Source of the DNA: Siphonodentalium dalli
Taxonomy: Eukaryota > Mollusca > Scaphopoda > Gadilida > Siphonodentaliidae
DNA: 64,000 bases
Direction of reading: 5' to 3'
NCBI GenBank assembly: GCA_032622095.1
Contig: CP136067.1
Span: forward strand, 54,599,899-54,663,898
This document shows, piece after piece, positions 23,541-34,212 of this stretch. Positions within the stretch are counted from its first letter, which is position 1, and every line of letters starts with the position of its first letter. The notes beneath the pieces are model-generated. The model was not told the DNA's origin. It ran no database searches and saw only the letters and a list, made by a program, of their open reading frames with translations. The position numbers and the translations under genes are program-made.

Positions 23541-24572
23541 GTTTGACTGAATATAAGAATAGATGACACATTATGTCTGAAAGCAACAGATTTTCCACTA
23601 AATACTGGTTGGAAAACTGAAGTATGAGAATAATTTCAATATCAAAATAATATCGCCACAAGGACAGAAAAGATTATTTAAATGACGATGTCTATAAATA
23701 CATTTATTTTTAATTAAATAAAATGAAGACGTCTGAAAATCTTTATCAATTAAATTTGTTGTCTCAATATGAAAGCTGTTTTGCTATCAAAACATAAAAA
23801 ACGTTTTGAATCTGTCAGTGTCATGTTTTTTAGAACTACAGAATCACAATTAACTTAGTGCCCCTTTTAGCAAATATGGGCTCAATCTGCCTTGTACATG
23901 GTCTGTAATAATTTAATAATGAAGTAATATGTTGTGAGGTGTTTCAGTGACTTCACTAGCGGATAGAGTCCAACTCTGCCACTTTTTTGCTGGCTGACAC
24001 TATTTTAACATATTTGAATCCATATTATCCATGGACAATGTCAAATTAATCAGGTGGATCCAGAAAAGATGTTTCAATGAATTTCATATTTGCGATTTCA
24101 TTAGATAGACAGTGGTAAGTGCCCTAGCCCCGACTCTTGACCGGCTGACCCTGGTATAACAAACCTGGTCTAGTGATTTCTGAGTAAATATTTTATGAGT
24201 CGAAGTGGAATTCGTTGATACCATGTTCCTCAAGTGTAGCAATAAACTTTAGGGAAAGGTTAATCATGTTCTTCCTTGGTGGTATAAATTTAATAAATAT
24301 ACATAGATCTCATTAGTATAGACAGAAAGGGCTAACATCCGAAATATACATATCATAGAATATCAAATCTATAATCATGAGAATCTATGAATTAGTACCA
24401 AATTGGAACACAACAAAGTCTTATGGAGTGGGTTAACATTTTTTGTGGTGAGTGGCTGGATATTAAATCTCATAGCTGCCCCTTTTAAAACTAATCCCAA
24501 CAAAGTAAAAAAGACCTTTTAAGCCAACTACAGACTCAATGGTAAATGAATTGTTAAATGTGTATCCGTCCT
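23541..24572. other. Intergenic; no gene recognised
   Basis: AT-rich. A fragment near 24120-24180 (gccccgactcttgaccggct, gaccctggtataacaaa) resembles the repeat D body. Otherwise nothing supportable. Confidence 0.35.
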
Positions 24573-25164
24573 TTAAAGGGGTACTGTACGCCAAATGTTG
24601 TTGTTGGTTTCTATAGTCTCCGAGTCGGAGAATAAGGTAACAATTTTTTCATTATTTGAAAGTCTGTTGAGTACGAAGTAGTGTTACGGATGACAAATTT
24701 ACCGGAATGCAAAAATACAAATTGTCGTTGTCGAGTAATATTTGTACAGTTTTCAACCAAATGAATCAAATAAAAGTTATATTATAGGCATACTAGTCCC
24801 ATATAATCATTTAAGTTATTGTATTGTCGCTAGTCAGTGAGTGGCTTGAGTGTTCTCCCCGTATCATCATAATATTTTTAAGCGATCGTGTGTGCGATCG
24901 GTTTAACAAGCCAGTATCCCTCAATTACTTTGTTTGATTACGGTAATTCGTAATTTAATTGACACCATTTTATGGCTCCAGTCATAAATTCAATTTATAT
25001 CAAATTATTAACTTTTAAATTATTAAATTTTAAGATAGCCTATTAACCTGAGCGTTTACAGAATACATCTTCGACTCAAATTACTTATGTTTCTATATAT
25101 TATCGATATTAGATCGTTGTTGTCACCGGAAATTTAATGAAAATGGCGTACAGTACCCCTTTAA
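24573..25164. mobile_element. 592-bp TIR element with TTAA ends and AGGGGTACTGTACGCC termini
   Basis: TTAAAGGGGTACTGTACGCC at the left is mirrored by GGCGTACAGTACCCCTTTAA at the right. The inner flank (AAATGTTGTTG) also matches the inner flank of the right end of the large element at 33120-41751, so the two share a terminal family. TTAA suggests piggyBac-type mobilisation. No coding frame. Confidence 0.78.
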
Positions 25165-25735
25165 CATTTTATATTGTTATCAGATAAAATGAGACAGATA
25201 TTAATTACCTAAACAAACTACATGTAAACAAAACCTGGCTGTCCGTATATCTGGTGTGCACACATTAGACTGGTATGTGAATTTAATATTGTTAATCCAA
25301 TTCTGTTTAAATATGTTCTGGATTTTAGAGTGTTTTAAACCAAATTTGCTGTGTTGGCTCTGGGGATGTTATAATGGAGACAGTTTTTCAAATTTTTTAA
25401 ACAAGTTTAAAAAAAAAATTATTTGAACAAACGAATGAACGAATATTTTATTATATTGACATGTGTGTGTATAGTGTATAAAACATATCACATGCAGGTG
25501 ATAACAATGTCAAGTAACAAAATAAGAACACACCTGGCCAATATGGCCTACAAGTCACTTTAAACAAAATAATAAAGAAAATTGTTGTGCACATTCATGG
25601 AATAAAATGGTTTTGCTAAACAATTGATCAAGGAGTAAAATCTAAATTTAATTTAATTTAAAAATATATATTTTTAAAGTTTTTTTTTTATTTAGTTTTT
25701 TTTAACTGAACAAGGAGTTCAATCTAAAAAAGAGT
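25165..25735. other. Intergenic; partial repeat D sequence
   Basis: 25320-25400 (tttagagtgttttaaacca, gatgttataatgg) resembles 43290-43350 within the repeat D composite. The rest is AT-rich with no supported feature. Confidence 0.4.
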
Positions 25736-26040
25736 TATGTCCCTGACTCCGCCCGTATATGACCCCGATGACCCATTTGAATCCCAGTCACCCAGGGAAC
25801 ATCCACACCAAATATGAACCCATTCGGTCTTATGGTTCTGGAGAAGAAGTCGTTTTAATAATTACTAGGGAGGGAAAGAGTTATGGCCCTGTCTTCTGAA
25901 CTATTTGACGTTGTGACCTCATTTTAACAAATCTAGCTGAATGTGAATCACACAGGGAACATCCACTCCGGTCTTATGGTTTTGAAGAAGACGATTGTTG
26001 ACGGATGGATCTAATCGGCGGCCGGGTGGACGGACGAGGA
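25736..26040. repeat. Repeat D body, two degenerate units
   Basis: Units of about 130-150 bp: GAGTTATGTCCCTGACTCCG, GACCCATTTGAATCCCAGTC, ACCCAGGGAACATCCACACC, AATATGAACCCATTCGGTCT. It ends with a GACGGATGG...GGACGGACGAGGAGTGATGA tail like that at 44640-44690. Confidence 0.65.
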
Positions 26041-26059
26041 GTGATGACTTTCTATACTA

Positions 26060-26283
26060 TAAATACCGTATATTCATTGACGAAATGTTCAGATAGTAAG
26101 TTTAAAAAAACGACCATATTTGATGAACTTATTATCTGATCATTTCCAACCAATGAACAGACACTTGTATTATCTTTTCCTCGTCTGCTAATTTATCCCG
26201 AACACTCCAAATGAATAATAGACCATTCCTATGTATACCTTTATAACTGAATGGAAGAATCTATTTATTATGGAAAGGGTTAA
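26060..26283. mobile_element. Degenerate piggyBac-type MITE, family B, right end near the sulfotransferase 3' end
   Basis: The right end reads ATTATGGAAAGGGTTAA at 26267-26283, with ttataactgaatggaagaat inside it, matching family B. The left end is eroded. It lies 93 bp beyond the sulfotransferase stop codon in gene sense. Confidence 0.5.
26264..26269 (-). promoter_or_regulatory. Candidate AATAAA polyadenylation signal of the sulfotransferase
   Basis: TTTATT on the plus strand reads AATAAA on the gene strand, about 107 bp after the stop codon. It lies inside the family B MITE end, so the element may supply the signal. Spacing fits a short 3' untranslated region. Confidence 0.4.
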
Positions 26284-26375
26284 CTACCCATCATGAATGG
26301 GAATTCTTTTATGAAAGGTTGTGTCACAACGCTATAAATGCTTTGGTCTATTTTGAAGCAATGAAACATTTATAA

Positions 26376-27159
26376 TCAAGGAATCAATGTTGGTATTGAT
26401 AAATTTCTAACCTCCGAGAAAGTTAAATTTACATATCGTAACTGACGAAACATCCCCCGGCACTGTTTATGAACTGTATTCAAAGTTGTCATGTTGATAG
26501 TTTGTCTCCACTTTGTTGCCACTTCATGTGAGTTATTTTTAGCGACACACAGGAGGCAATTCTTAGAACCACTATTTGTTGCATTTGTTATATTTTGAAC
26601 GAAGTCCAACGTTCTAGATGTCACTTTTAGTCCGAGAAATGAATAAATCTCATAAACATACTTCAGTGGATCATCTGCTAATTCCTCATAATAGACAAGT
26701 TTGATTTTTTCAGCTACTACCTGGTTGTATTTTTCTCCTATTTTGTGGTTAACTGCAATCCTATCACAGTCCTGTCGAATTTGACTCATATTTTTCATTC
26801 TCATATATGACACTTGGTTCCTCGATAAAATGATACCGCGAGGATCACGCACAAGATGAATAACCTTTACGAATGAATTATTTTTCATCAACCATATAGC
26901 AGAATCCATGTTGAATCGAATGCTTTTTAATACAACCATGGTCGAATTCTTGCATTTCTTTTGTAAGGTTCTCACACATTTTCTCATTTTGATCAAAGAG
27001 TATTTCCCTCCATTGCAGCTATCAAATTCTTTTGTTGAAGAACTGAATCGCATATGTCTTGTTCTGAGTGTGTCAATACTCAACTTGTCAAGTTCACATT
27101 TGAGATATTTATCAATGGTCCGTTCAAATTCCTTCTTTCTGTCTTTCATGCTGACGTGT
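26376..27159 (-). CDS. Carbohydrate (6-O-type) sulfotransferase, last exon
   Basis: This encodes the C-terminal 260 residues of a Golgi type II membrane sulfotransferase that transfers sulfate from PAPS to glycans. The 3'-phosphate-binding motif is VKVIHLVRDPRGIILSRNQ (Arg and Ser conserved), preceded by VVLKSIR. Downstream, KLVYYEELADDPLKYVYEIY and SFLGL match the family's YEDL-like segment, and the KWR near the end matches its late conserved Trp region. Several Cys and N-glycosylation sequons (NIT, NAT, NNS, NMT, NLT) fit a lumenal domain. Acceptor tcattacag ends at 27160; the first base A completes an Arg codon with AG from the 51945-52218 exon. Stop TAA at 26376-26378. The closest family could be CHST1-7 or an invertebrate relative; substrate cannot be assigned. 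Confidence 0.85.
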
Positions 27160-27744
27160 CTGTAATGAAAAGATCAAATATTTCACGGTGGGGAATCACG
27201 TGGTTTTGAGTTGATGAGTATCACGCATTCAAAATGGCCGAGGCGATCTAAAACGCGACCAGACGCGAGAAAAAAAAGGTAATAAACGAAGATATTACAT
27301 ATTTTGACAGCTATAGCAGATGCAGTCTTAGTAAACTTAGCGTACATTTGCTCCCACAGTCGCGCACGGTACCAGCGCGTCTAGCAATTGTACTTCGAAA
27401 TTTATTTACGACTGTAGCAGATGCTAACTATTTTTCAAACAAGCTGATACCTCATTTATGTCCAAATTCAAATTTTTTTGCTCTAACATTCTGACCAAAG
27501 TTGTCAGTCGAAGGATTCTCCAAGTCCAAGATGTATGGACTTGTGTATTCCACGCACCTCCGACTGGCAGTTTGTGTGAACTTAAGAGTATGCGAGCGAA
27601 TAGTGTGACGGGCAGCAAATAATGCCACCGCGGCCATGAAATGGCTGTCAAAATGGCCGCAACTCCATGCCATGCCACGACGAAAACAACATATTGGATA
27701 CCTAGAAGTGAAAATGCGTATTGGTAATATACAAGTATATGTTG
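27160..27744. other. Sulfotransferase intron (start of proposed 24.8-kb intron)
   Basis: No feature except AAAATGGCCGAGGCG-like words near 27230 and AAAATGGCCGCAACTCCATG near 27650. Overlapping frames on both strands here look non-coding. Confidence 0.4.
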
Positions 27745-27932
27745 TTAACCCTTTCATGACTGGAGTTTGCAGAATTTTTTTCGAAAACCCTGTGCATTGG
27801 CCTAACAATATTTACCGTGACCTTGTAAGCCAATGTATTCTCTTATATATGCGAGGCTCCATATACTAGATAATGCACTGGTACAGGAGCTGTAATGCTG
27901 CACCAGCGCAGTGCCCGTCATGAAAGCGTTAA
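27745..27932. mobile_element. piggyBac-type MITE, family A, third copy
   Basis: It opens TTAACCCTTTCATGACTGGAG and ends GTCATGAAAGCGTTAA, with TTAA at both ends. Interior words TTTTCGAAAACCCTGTGC, CCTAACAATATTTACCGTGA and TCTCTTATATATGCGAGGCT match the 5697-5914 copy in the same orientation. Confidence 0.8.
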
Positions 27933-27993
27933 ATATATTTATCATTGAAACAGGTCCATCTAAAGAATTTATTAATGCTCACTGCAACGCAAG

Positions 27994-28475
27994 TTAATGG
28001 TACTCAATCCGATCAGACGGTCCCCATAGCATCAAGATACAACAACAACAACAACAACAACAGTTCTTCAAAAATACGCTTTAGTTATCAGAATCGATTT
28101 ATTGCAACAAAATCATGCTAACCACTGTCAACCATGGTATCAAATTTCCCAAACTTGTTATTTATCAACATTTTGTTCAACAAAATATGGCTGTATTATC
28201 ACTATTTATAAAGTAACACGAAATTTGACCGTATTACCACTTGATTTTAGAGTTATCCATCTTCATCCGCAATTTTGCCCGAGACCATCCGTTTGACCAC
28301 GTGTTTCTGGGCCACATGTTATTACACATCTCGAGAAATAACAAACTTCAAAAATCGATATCTGATCACTCTGAGCTTTGATGGGTGGGTTCCTCGACTC
28401 GAATCAAATATTTTTTACCCCCGAAGCCAAAGAAATAGTAATTTATGAGCGTCTGATCAGATTGAGTACCTTTAA
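27994..28475. mobile_element. TTAA element with GGTACTCAATCCGATCAGACG ends
   Basis: TTAATGGTACTCAATCCGAT opens it and the inverse (ATCAGATTGAGTACCTTTAA) closes it: 482 bp with TTAA flanks. Its right half (from about 28238) is repeated directly at 29313-29523. Contains a (CAA)n tract near 28044-28061. No coding frame. Confidence 0.7.
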
Positions 28476-29282
28476 ACCCAATTTACGTCTTTAAAGTTCA
28501 GATTTTCTGCTTGAATGCAACCAGCAGTCGGGCAAAAAATAATAATTTCGGGCATGCTGGAACACAAGTAGTAATGGTTCGCCACAGTGTTGGGTGTAGT
28601 GCAGAAACTGAAGTGCACACCCTCGCGGTATAAATACTAGTTAAATTTCCGGAATGTTCAACACTGATAACAAGAAAACCAATGTCAGAAATGGTAACGC
28701 GCTCAAGATCATATATTATATACCCATGATTGTAATTATAGAATATAAAATATATTGGTTTTGCGAATGACCAACTCAGAATTCCGTTAAAATAACAATA
28801 ACAACCAGCACATATAGTTAACGAACCGGCGGCCGTCTCCGACCACAACCCCCAATGGGCTGCAGAACGAAACATGTCTATAAAAGTTGAAATATAAGAT
28901 TTACAAATTATCTTTTTCATTTCTTTTATTTGTAATTGGCATAGCTTATCACAAACAAAAAATCAACATTATTGACATAATGTTAACGACAATAAACGAA
29001 ATTGAAATTCCCAACTACACCTTTTACCGGACTCGGCCTCCGGTCGCAGTTCGACTTTTAATCCTCCCAAAAATTCCCATTCTATAAATAAAACACCCAT
29101 GCGCCCAGGCGAAACAAGAATCTCTACACCAGTATACACGCGGAGCGCGCGTAATAAACAATACACGTTTGTCGTAATGCTTATTACACTGTAAAGAAAC
29201 ACCCATCTCTTCAAAAGATTTGCATCCCATTTCACCATATAGAAGAGATGGTACATCGGACAGTTTATTTAAGACTAATGTT
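28476..29282. other. Intronic; includes a LINE-tail-like segment near 28667-28700
   Basis: ACAAGAAAACCAATGTCAGA and AATGGTAACGCGCTCAAGAT match the tail of the reverse-transcriptase fragment at 61150-61558 and the segment at 29668. A 140-codon minus frame (28498-28920) has no recognisable family. Confidence 0.4.
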
Positions 29283-29525
29283 CATGCTGCTACCAGTTGC
29301 TATTCCCACTTGATTTTATAGTTATCCATCTTCATCCGCATCTTCGTCCGTTTGACCACGTGCTTCTGCACCACAAACAATAGAAATAGCAAACTTAAAA
29401 AATAGATATCTAATCACTCTGAGCTTTGATGGGTGTGAATTCCTAGACTAGAATAAAGTATTTTTTACCCCCGAAGCCAAAGAAATAGTAATTTAGGAGC
29501 GTCTGATCGGATTGTGTACCTTTAA
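29283..29525. repeat. Direct duplicate of the right half of the 27994-28475 element
   Basis: TTGATTTTATAGTTATCCAT, CTTCATCCGCATC, CACTCTGAGCTTTGATGGGT and TTTTACCCCCGAAGCCAAAG follow the same order as in 28238-28475, ending in GATCGGATTGTGTACCTTTAA. This is a second, left-truncated copy of that element. Confidence 0.7.
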
Positions 29526-29639
29526 AATAGGACATCACGTGGCCCCAGTGCCAGTCCGACCTTCAAATTCGATAAACAAAATGGCCGCCAAAATGTCAAA
29601 CAGCGTATCGATTACCGCTGCATAGAAGCAAGTGAACGA

Positions 29640-29750
29640 TATGCACCAAATGGTCACCATGTAATAAACAAGAAAACCATAGTCAGAAATGGTAACGCCA
29701 CCAATATCATATTATTAGCCATAAATATAAATTATAATACAATTATTCTA
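29640..29750. repeat. LINE-tail-like segment
   Basis: AAGAAAACCATAGTCAGAAA and TGGTAACGCCACCAATATCA match, on the opposite strand, the 3' tail next to the reverse-transcriptase fragment at 61150-61200. It may be a SINE or 5'-truncated LINE remnant. Confidence 0.5.
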
Positions 29751-29856
29751 TAAACTAGCTTTCAAATTTTATGTGGGAAATTTGCATACTTCCATATTTC
29801 AAGTTTTCCCGTTTCTCGTGTCATACATTACTTTCTTCAAACTGTCTTCTTTATTA

Positions 29857-30450
29857 CACAAGCTGATGGGCCCGACTTCGCCCGGGCTGTTTCCCATCTG
29901 ATTTCCGGTGAAAGGCGCGATTTGACCTTCAATTGACTATTTCGAAAGTTAAGGTCAGGTCAGGGTCACGATTTGACCCGTCCAAAACACCCCCACCCGG
30001 AGAAAAGTACCCCTAGGTATCAAATTTCGTCGAAATCCGTCCGTTTTACCCCACTTGACCTTTAGTGAACAATGTTGTAGGTCAAGGTACGGTCGGAGTC
30101 ATGATTTGACCCGTCCAAAACACTCCCCTGACAAAAGTACCCATAGGTATCAAATTTCGTCGAAATCCATCCGTTTTATCCGATTTGACCTTTGATTGAC
30201 CACATTGAAGGTCAAGGTCATGCCGAGGTCACGATTTGACCCGTTCAAAACTCTCCCCGGACAAAAGTATCCCTAGGTATCAAATTTCGCCGAAATTTGT
30301 CCGTTTTACCCAAATTGACCTTGCATTGACAGTTTTAAAGGTTAAGGTCAGGTCGGGGTCACGATTTGACCCGTCCAAAACACTTCCCGGACACAAATAC
30401 CCATAAGTATCAAATTACGTTGAAATCTATGGAAAGCCGAAGAGGACATG
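29857..30450. repeat. 130-bp tandem repeat with 'AGCTGATGGGCCCGACTTCG' head, 4 units
   Basis: A head (AGCTGATGGGCCCGACTTCG, CCCGGGCTG) is followed by units anchored by TTTGACCTTCAATTGAC-like words at 29921, 30054, 30184 and 30314. Each unit carries AAGGTCAGGTCGGGGTCACG, ATTTGACCCGTCCAAAACAC, CCCTAGGTATCAAATTTCGT and CGAAATCCGTCCGTTTTACC. A second array of the same family lies at 49571-50050. Confidence 0.8.
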
Positions 30451-30738
30451 TTGGTTGCTAATTGCTAGATATACGACGCGGTATTTTAAAGGTGTTTCAA
30501 ACTAGGAGATAGAAGTATTCTGCGTTTTAAATGGTGATGAATTATAGTATTTTATTCAAATTTTATGGCATAAATCAGGGGGGTGGAAACTGCGGGACAC
30601 AACGTACCGGGGGTGCGGGGGTACATAGGCGTCAAAAAAAAATTCTTCTTTTTCATTTAGGGGGGGGGGTGTCGGAAAAAATTTGCATGTAATTTTTTTC
30701 CAAATATGTATTTTCAGACTCACAACTTCAATTTTCTC
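30451..30738. other. Intronic, G-rich low-complexity near 30575-30670
   Basis: GGGGGTGCGGGGGTACAT and a run of about ten G at 30661-30669. No other feature. Confidence 0.4.
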
Positions 30739-31068
30739 TCATTTTATAGAATATGGATTAACCTTAATATCCAAATCATATATACATGAGTAGTATAATC
30801 CACATAAAACAATTTTGGATAACCACTGTCTTGGTTTACATGTGATATTGACCCCATTAACCCTCTTAATAATGCCGACTATGTCAGTGTCTACCAGTCG
30901 ATTGCATAATTCTACCCTGCGATCGCTTATCTGGCAAATTTTTACTGCAGAACTATCCCATGTATTAAAAAATTTCTCCTCCAATGGTATCAGAAAACAG
31001 TTATATGCTGGTATCTCACTCATCTCATTTGCATCTTTTTCAAATTCGAGGTAATGACTAGTTGTCAT
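30739..31068 (-). CDS. Uncharacterised 109-codon open frame
   Basis: One uninterrupted frame from ATG to TAA with balanced composition (MTTSHYLEFEKDANEMSEIP near the start, RQWLSKIVLCGLYY near the end). I recognise no domain, signal peptide or motif. It lies within the proposed sulfotransferase intron on the same strand and has no flanking splice signals that I can defend. It may be a chance frame, a captured exon, or part of an unknown element. Confidence 0.2.
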   Translation of the reverse strand: MTTSHYLEFEKDANEMSEIPAYNCFLIPLEEKFFNTWDSSAVKICQISDRRVELCNRLVDTDIVGIIKRVNGVNITCKPRQWLSKIVLCGLYYSCIYDLDIKVNPYSIK

Positions 31069-31229
31069 TTTTTTTTAAGTGCATACAAAGCGTTGCGATC
31101 ACCAATATACATGTTTGTACATGTCATGACATCACGAGGTACAAATCTGCGTTCTACTGGTAGACAATGACCATTTTAGTCATAATAATCTAAACTAAGT
31201 TACCAAGCACCTTCTCATGAATTGTAACA

Positions 31230-31460
31230 ATTTATGATATACACTCCGCTGTTGTTTTCGGTTTCCGGTCAAACCGAGTTGTTGTCCGGCTGGGGTAGAT
31301 TTGATTTTTCTGGGGGGGGGGGGGGGGGGGGGTCAAATGGTCAGTGGAAAAACTGCAGTTTTTGCTGGGTTTTTTTTGGGGGGGGGGTACCCAAAATCGA
31401 AGAAAACAGTTTTTTCCACCCTGTGTCTGCAGTTTTTTCCGCCCCCCCCCTCCCTGCATA
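31230..31460. repeat. Poly-G / poly-C low-complexity block
   Basis: G runs at about 31312-31332 and 31378-31387 and C runs at about 31442-31450 surround AACTGCAGTTTTTGCTGGGT. Overlapping frames here encode only poly-Gly/Pro and are not genes. Confidence 0.7.
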
Positions 31461-31774
31461 AATTGTTATTAAAACCGTATATACTATACAAAAAAATGAA
31501 TGACTCGAAAATTAAGTGGGCCTTTAAACAAAGTCACAATTGCAGTTAGGCTCATCTCATACTCGTCCATTCAGCGATATTCTGCTGCGCAGTTTGTTAT
31601 AGCCTCCAGTATTCATTGAGCGTTATAGCCCCAACTGTTATAATTCGCCTTTAGCAGGCGTACTCTTGCCTCAGATTATTGAGATATTAGGTCACACGTA
31701 ATCACATTAAATCGCATGGAAACATAGCAATTGTGTGGGCTGCTTGGCGTGAATATGTAATGAGAAATAAGGTC

Positions 31775-32545
31775 ATACGTAATGACATTAAACTCAAGAA
31801 AACCCGCGAAAACAAAACAAAATCACATTTAATGTTTTAAGTTATTTCCTTCATAAAAAGAATCTTCGTGATAATGAACCCTCTCAATACTTTAGAATAT
31901 AGAATTAACCTTAAAATAACAAAAACCTTCGGAACACAGAACCTTCGGAATAACGAACCTTCGGATTGGTGAACCTTCGGAATAGCGAACATTCAGAGAA
32001 ATTTCGGAATAGTGGACCTTCGGGATAGTGAACCTTCGGAATAGAGACATGCCCCCAATATTCATATTAATGCCCAGAGTTCAAAGGTATGGACCCATAA
32101 AATTCTAAATTTGGCCCTTAAAATATTGAACTCCAAATTGGAGCCCACACAGAACATCACTTAAGTCAACTGTACCTGTGTCATGTCCCCATGCAGGAGG
32201 GTCCATATATACCACAACATTCATATTATATGCCAAGAATTCAACGATACGGGCCCACGTAATGACATTAAATCTCAAGAAAACCCGTGAAAACAAAACA
32301 AAATCACATTTAATGTTCTAAGTTAAGTTATTTCCTCCTGTATCTGTATCGGTATGCGCGCAGGATCAGTTCGGATATGAGCGCACACTCCATAAAAAGA
32401 ATCTTTGTGAAAATGAACCCTCTCAAATTAGTCTCAATACTTTAGAATATAGAATTAACCTAAAAATAACAAAAACCTTCGGAATAGAGAACCTTCGGAA
32501 TAGCGGACCTTCGGGATAGCGAACCTTCATAATAGAAACATGTCC
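31775..32545. repeat. Direct duplication (480-bp offset) with 'GAACCTTCGGAATAG' tandem motif
   Basis: Copy 1 (about 31775-32045) and copy 2 (about 32255-32530) share AATGACATTAAA, AAACAAAACAAAATCACATT, CTCTCAATACTTTAGAATAT and then reiterations of ACCTTCGGAATAGCGA. Copy 1 has about seven of these 15-18 bp units, copy 2 about four. The CGGTATGCGCGCAGGATCAG stretch is unique to copy 2. Confidence 0.75.
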
Positions 32546-32611
32546 CCACAATTACACCGGTGACGTAAACACATGTGCTAATCTTTGTCCAGTCTTTGTA
32601 AACATACTCAG

Positions 32612-32650
32612 ATTCATACTGATACTGATACTGATACTGATACTGATACT
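32612..32650. repeat. (TGATAC)n microsatellite
   Basis: Six consecutive ACTGAT/TGATAC-phase hexamers. Confidence 0.85.
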
Positions 32651-33119
32651 ATTTTTTATATGTGGGTATGTAGTTTACTCCAGACTGATCTTTGTCGTAC
32701 TATCGTAAATATCGGTACGATTTATACTCAAGTACGACATAACCATAATAATACAATCGCCCAGTGGATTATCGATCGACCACACAATATGAGAAATCTA
32801 CACCAGTGTACACCCACTGTGTGGCGGTAATAAACGAGAGGCCGATCACGGTCGACAGGTGATTAACCCATTTACCTTCAACCATACCGACTCAAAATCA
32901 GTGATCTAGAACATAATATAAACCTCTATACATGTGGAAGTGATTGGAAAGGTAAATTGGACGGGGGTTGTTCCATCACTTACTTGGATAAGTATAAATA
33001 GGAGACTGATTGTATTGCTTTGGATAACATGTAGTCCAGGAGATATTGGTCGACCTCGGTACAGCCCCCCCCCCCCCCGACTCAACTTAACCCCACTAAT
33101 TTTCTTTCTTACGGTGTCA

Positions 33120-34212
33120 GCTGACGGTGTCATCTAATTTGTTTCACTTGTTAACAAGATAAAAAAAAAAGTGGCCGCATAGACTCCATACAAGATGGCG
33201 TCCGTCGTGGCGGCCATTTTGCTTGACTGAGTATGCACCAGATCTCTTTGGTGATCGTCATTATAGTAAATATAATACCACATTTGCTGTTATTTTCCAC
33301 TCGATTCGTTATACCAATATACAATGCTTAAAAACTAGCCAATAATCCGACACTAAATTCCAATATGGCGGCCAAGATGGCGGACGAAATGTGAATTTTT
33401 TTTTTATTTTCGATATTTCACCACATATCGTTTGTCTGAGTTGGAACACGTAGGTGGCCTGGTTGGATATTATACATTTATAATATAGAGGAGTCATTTG
33501 CGCACATGATGAGATCATAACATGCATTCTAGCTGGGACGATATCACGTTTTACCAACTTCCGGTATAATCCGACCAAAGACACGTAATATCTGTTTCGA
33601 ATAAGTGGGTGTTATTGCTATTATAAATCCACCCATGCATGTACATGTGTGTGAGATTCCCGGTCTAGGATTATTCTTAAATTTGAGATGAGGAATATTT
33701 AGCCAAATCCACGATGGCGGCCAAAATGGCACCAGAAATTGAAAAATCACCGAAAATCGCTGATTTTTACATCAGTGAGCGTTATTGTCAACATAATTCC
33801 ATCAATGCTTACTGTTGTGAGATGGGAATACTGATGCGAAGTACTTACCTTATATCTGATCCAACAAAAATCCCCCAAATCCAAAATGGCGTCCAAAAAC
33901 GCCGGACAGATTTTGAAAAAAATTACCGAAAATCCCTTATATTCACACCAATGGGCGTTATTGTCATGGCAACTCCATTACTGCTTGAAATTGATTTGGG
34001 AATACTGAGAATGGTATATTATCATACATCACATCCAATAAATATTTTCCCAAATCCAAGATGGTGGCTATAATGTCGAGCGAAATTTGCCCGATTCAAA
34101 CGAATACTTCGTACATTGTGTAGGAACTGTTACATCGGAAGTCGTTCTATCGCCGGTATTGTGATGGTTCTTGACTGATTGGTTACGGTTCCTTATGATT
34201 AAAAATTATAAT
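33120..34212. repeat. Left arm of the large inverted-repeat element
   Basis: Contains reiterated words CAAATCCAAGATGGCGGCC (variants near 33184, 33364, 33711, 33882 and 34050) and CATCAGTGAGCGTTATTGTC (33770, 33945) at roughly 150-190-bp spacing, so the arm is itself built from degenerate tandem units. The inner end, GGAACTGTTACATCGGAAGT then CGTTCTATC, is the best-conserved match to the right arm. Confidence 0.75.

Noticed and set aside
28498-28920. 140-codon minus-strand frame
   Set aside because: Cys- and aromatic-rich, but without known domain, signal or splice context; part of the region is shared with dispersed LINE-tail sequence.
27994-29525. Direct repeats 28238-28475 and 29313-29523 considered as LTRs of a retrotransposon
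   Set aside because: They are partial copies of a TTAA-ended inverted-repeat element; nothing retroviral lies between them.
31232-31549. Overlapping frames with poly-Gly/poly-Pro
   Set aside because: They read through homopolymer G/C runs; low complexity only.
33714-34073. 119-codon plus-strand frame
   Set aside because: It lies entirely in the inverted-repeat arm, and the matching right arm does not keep it open.
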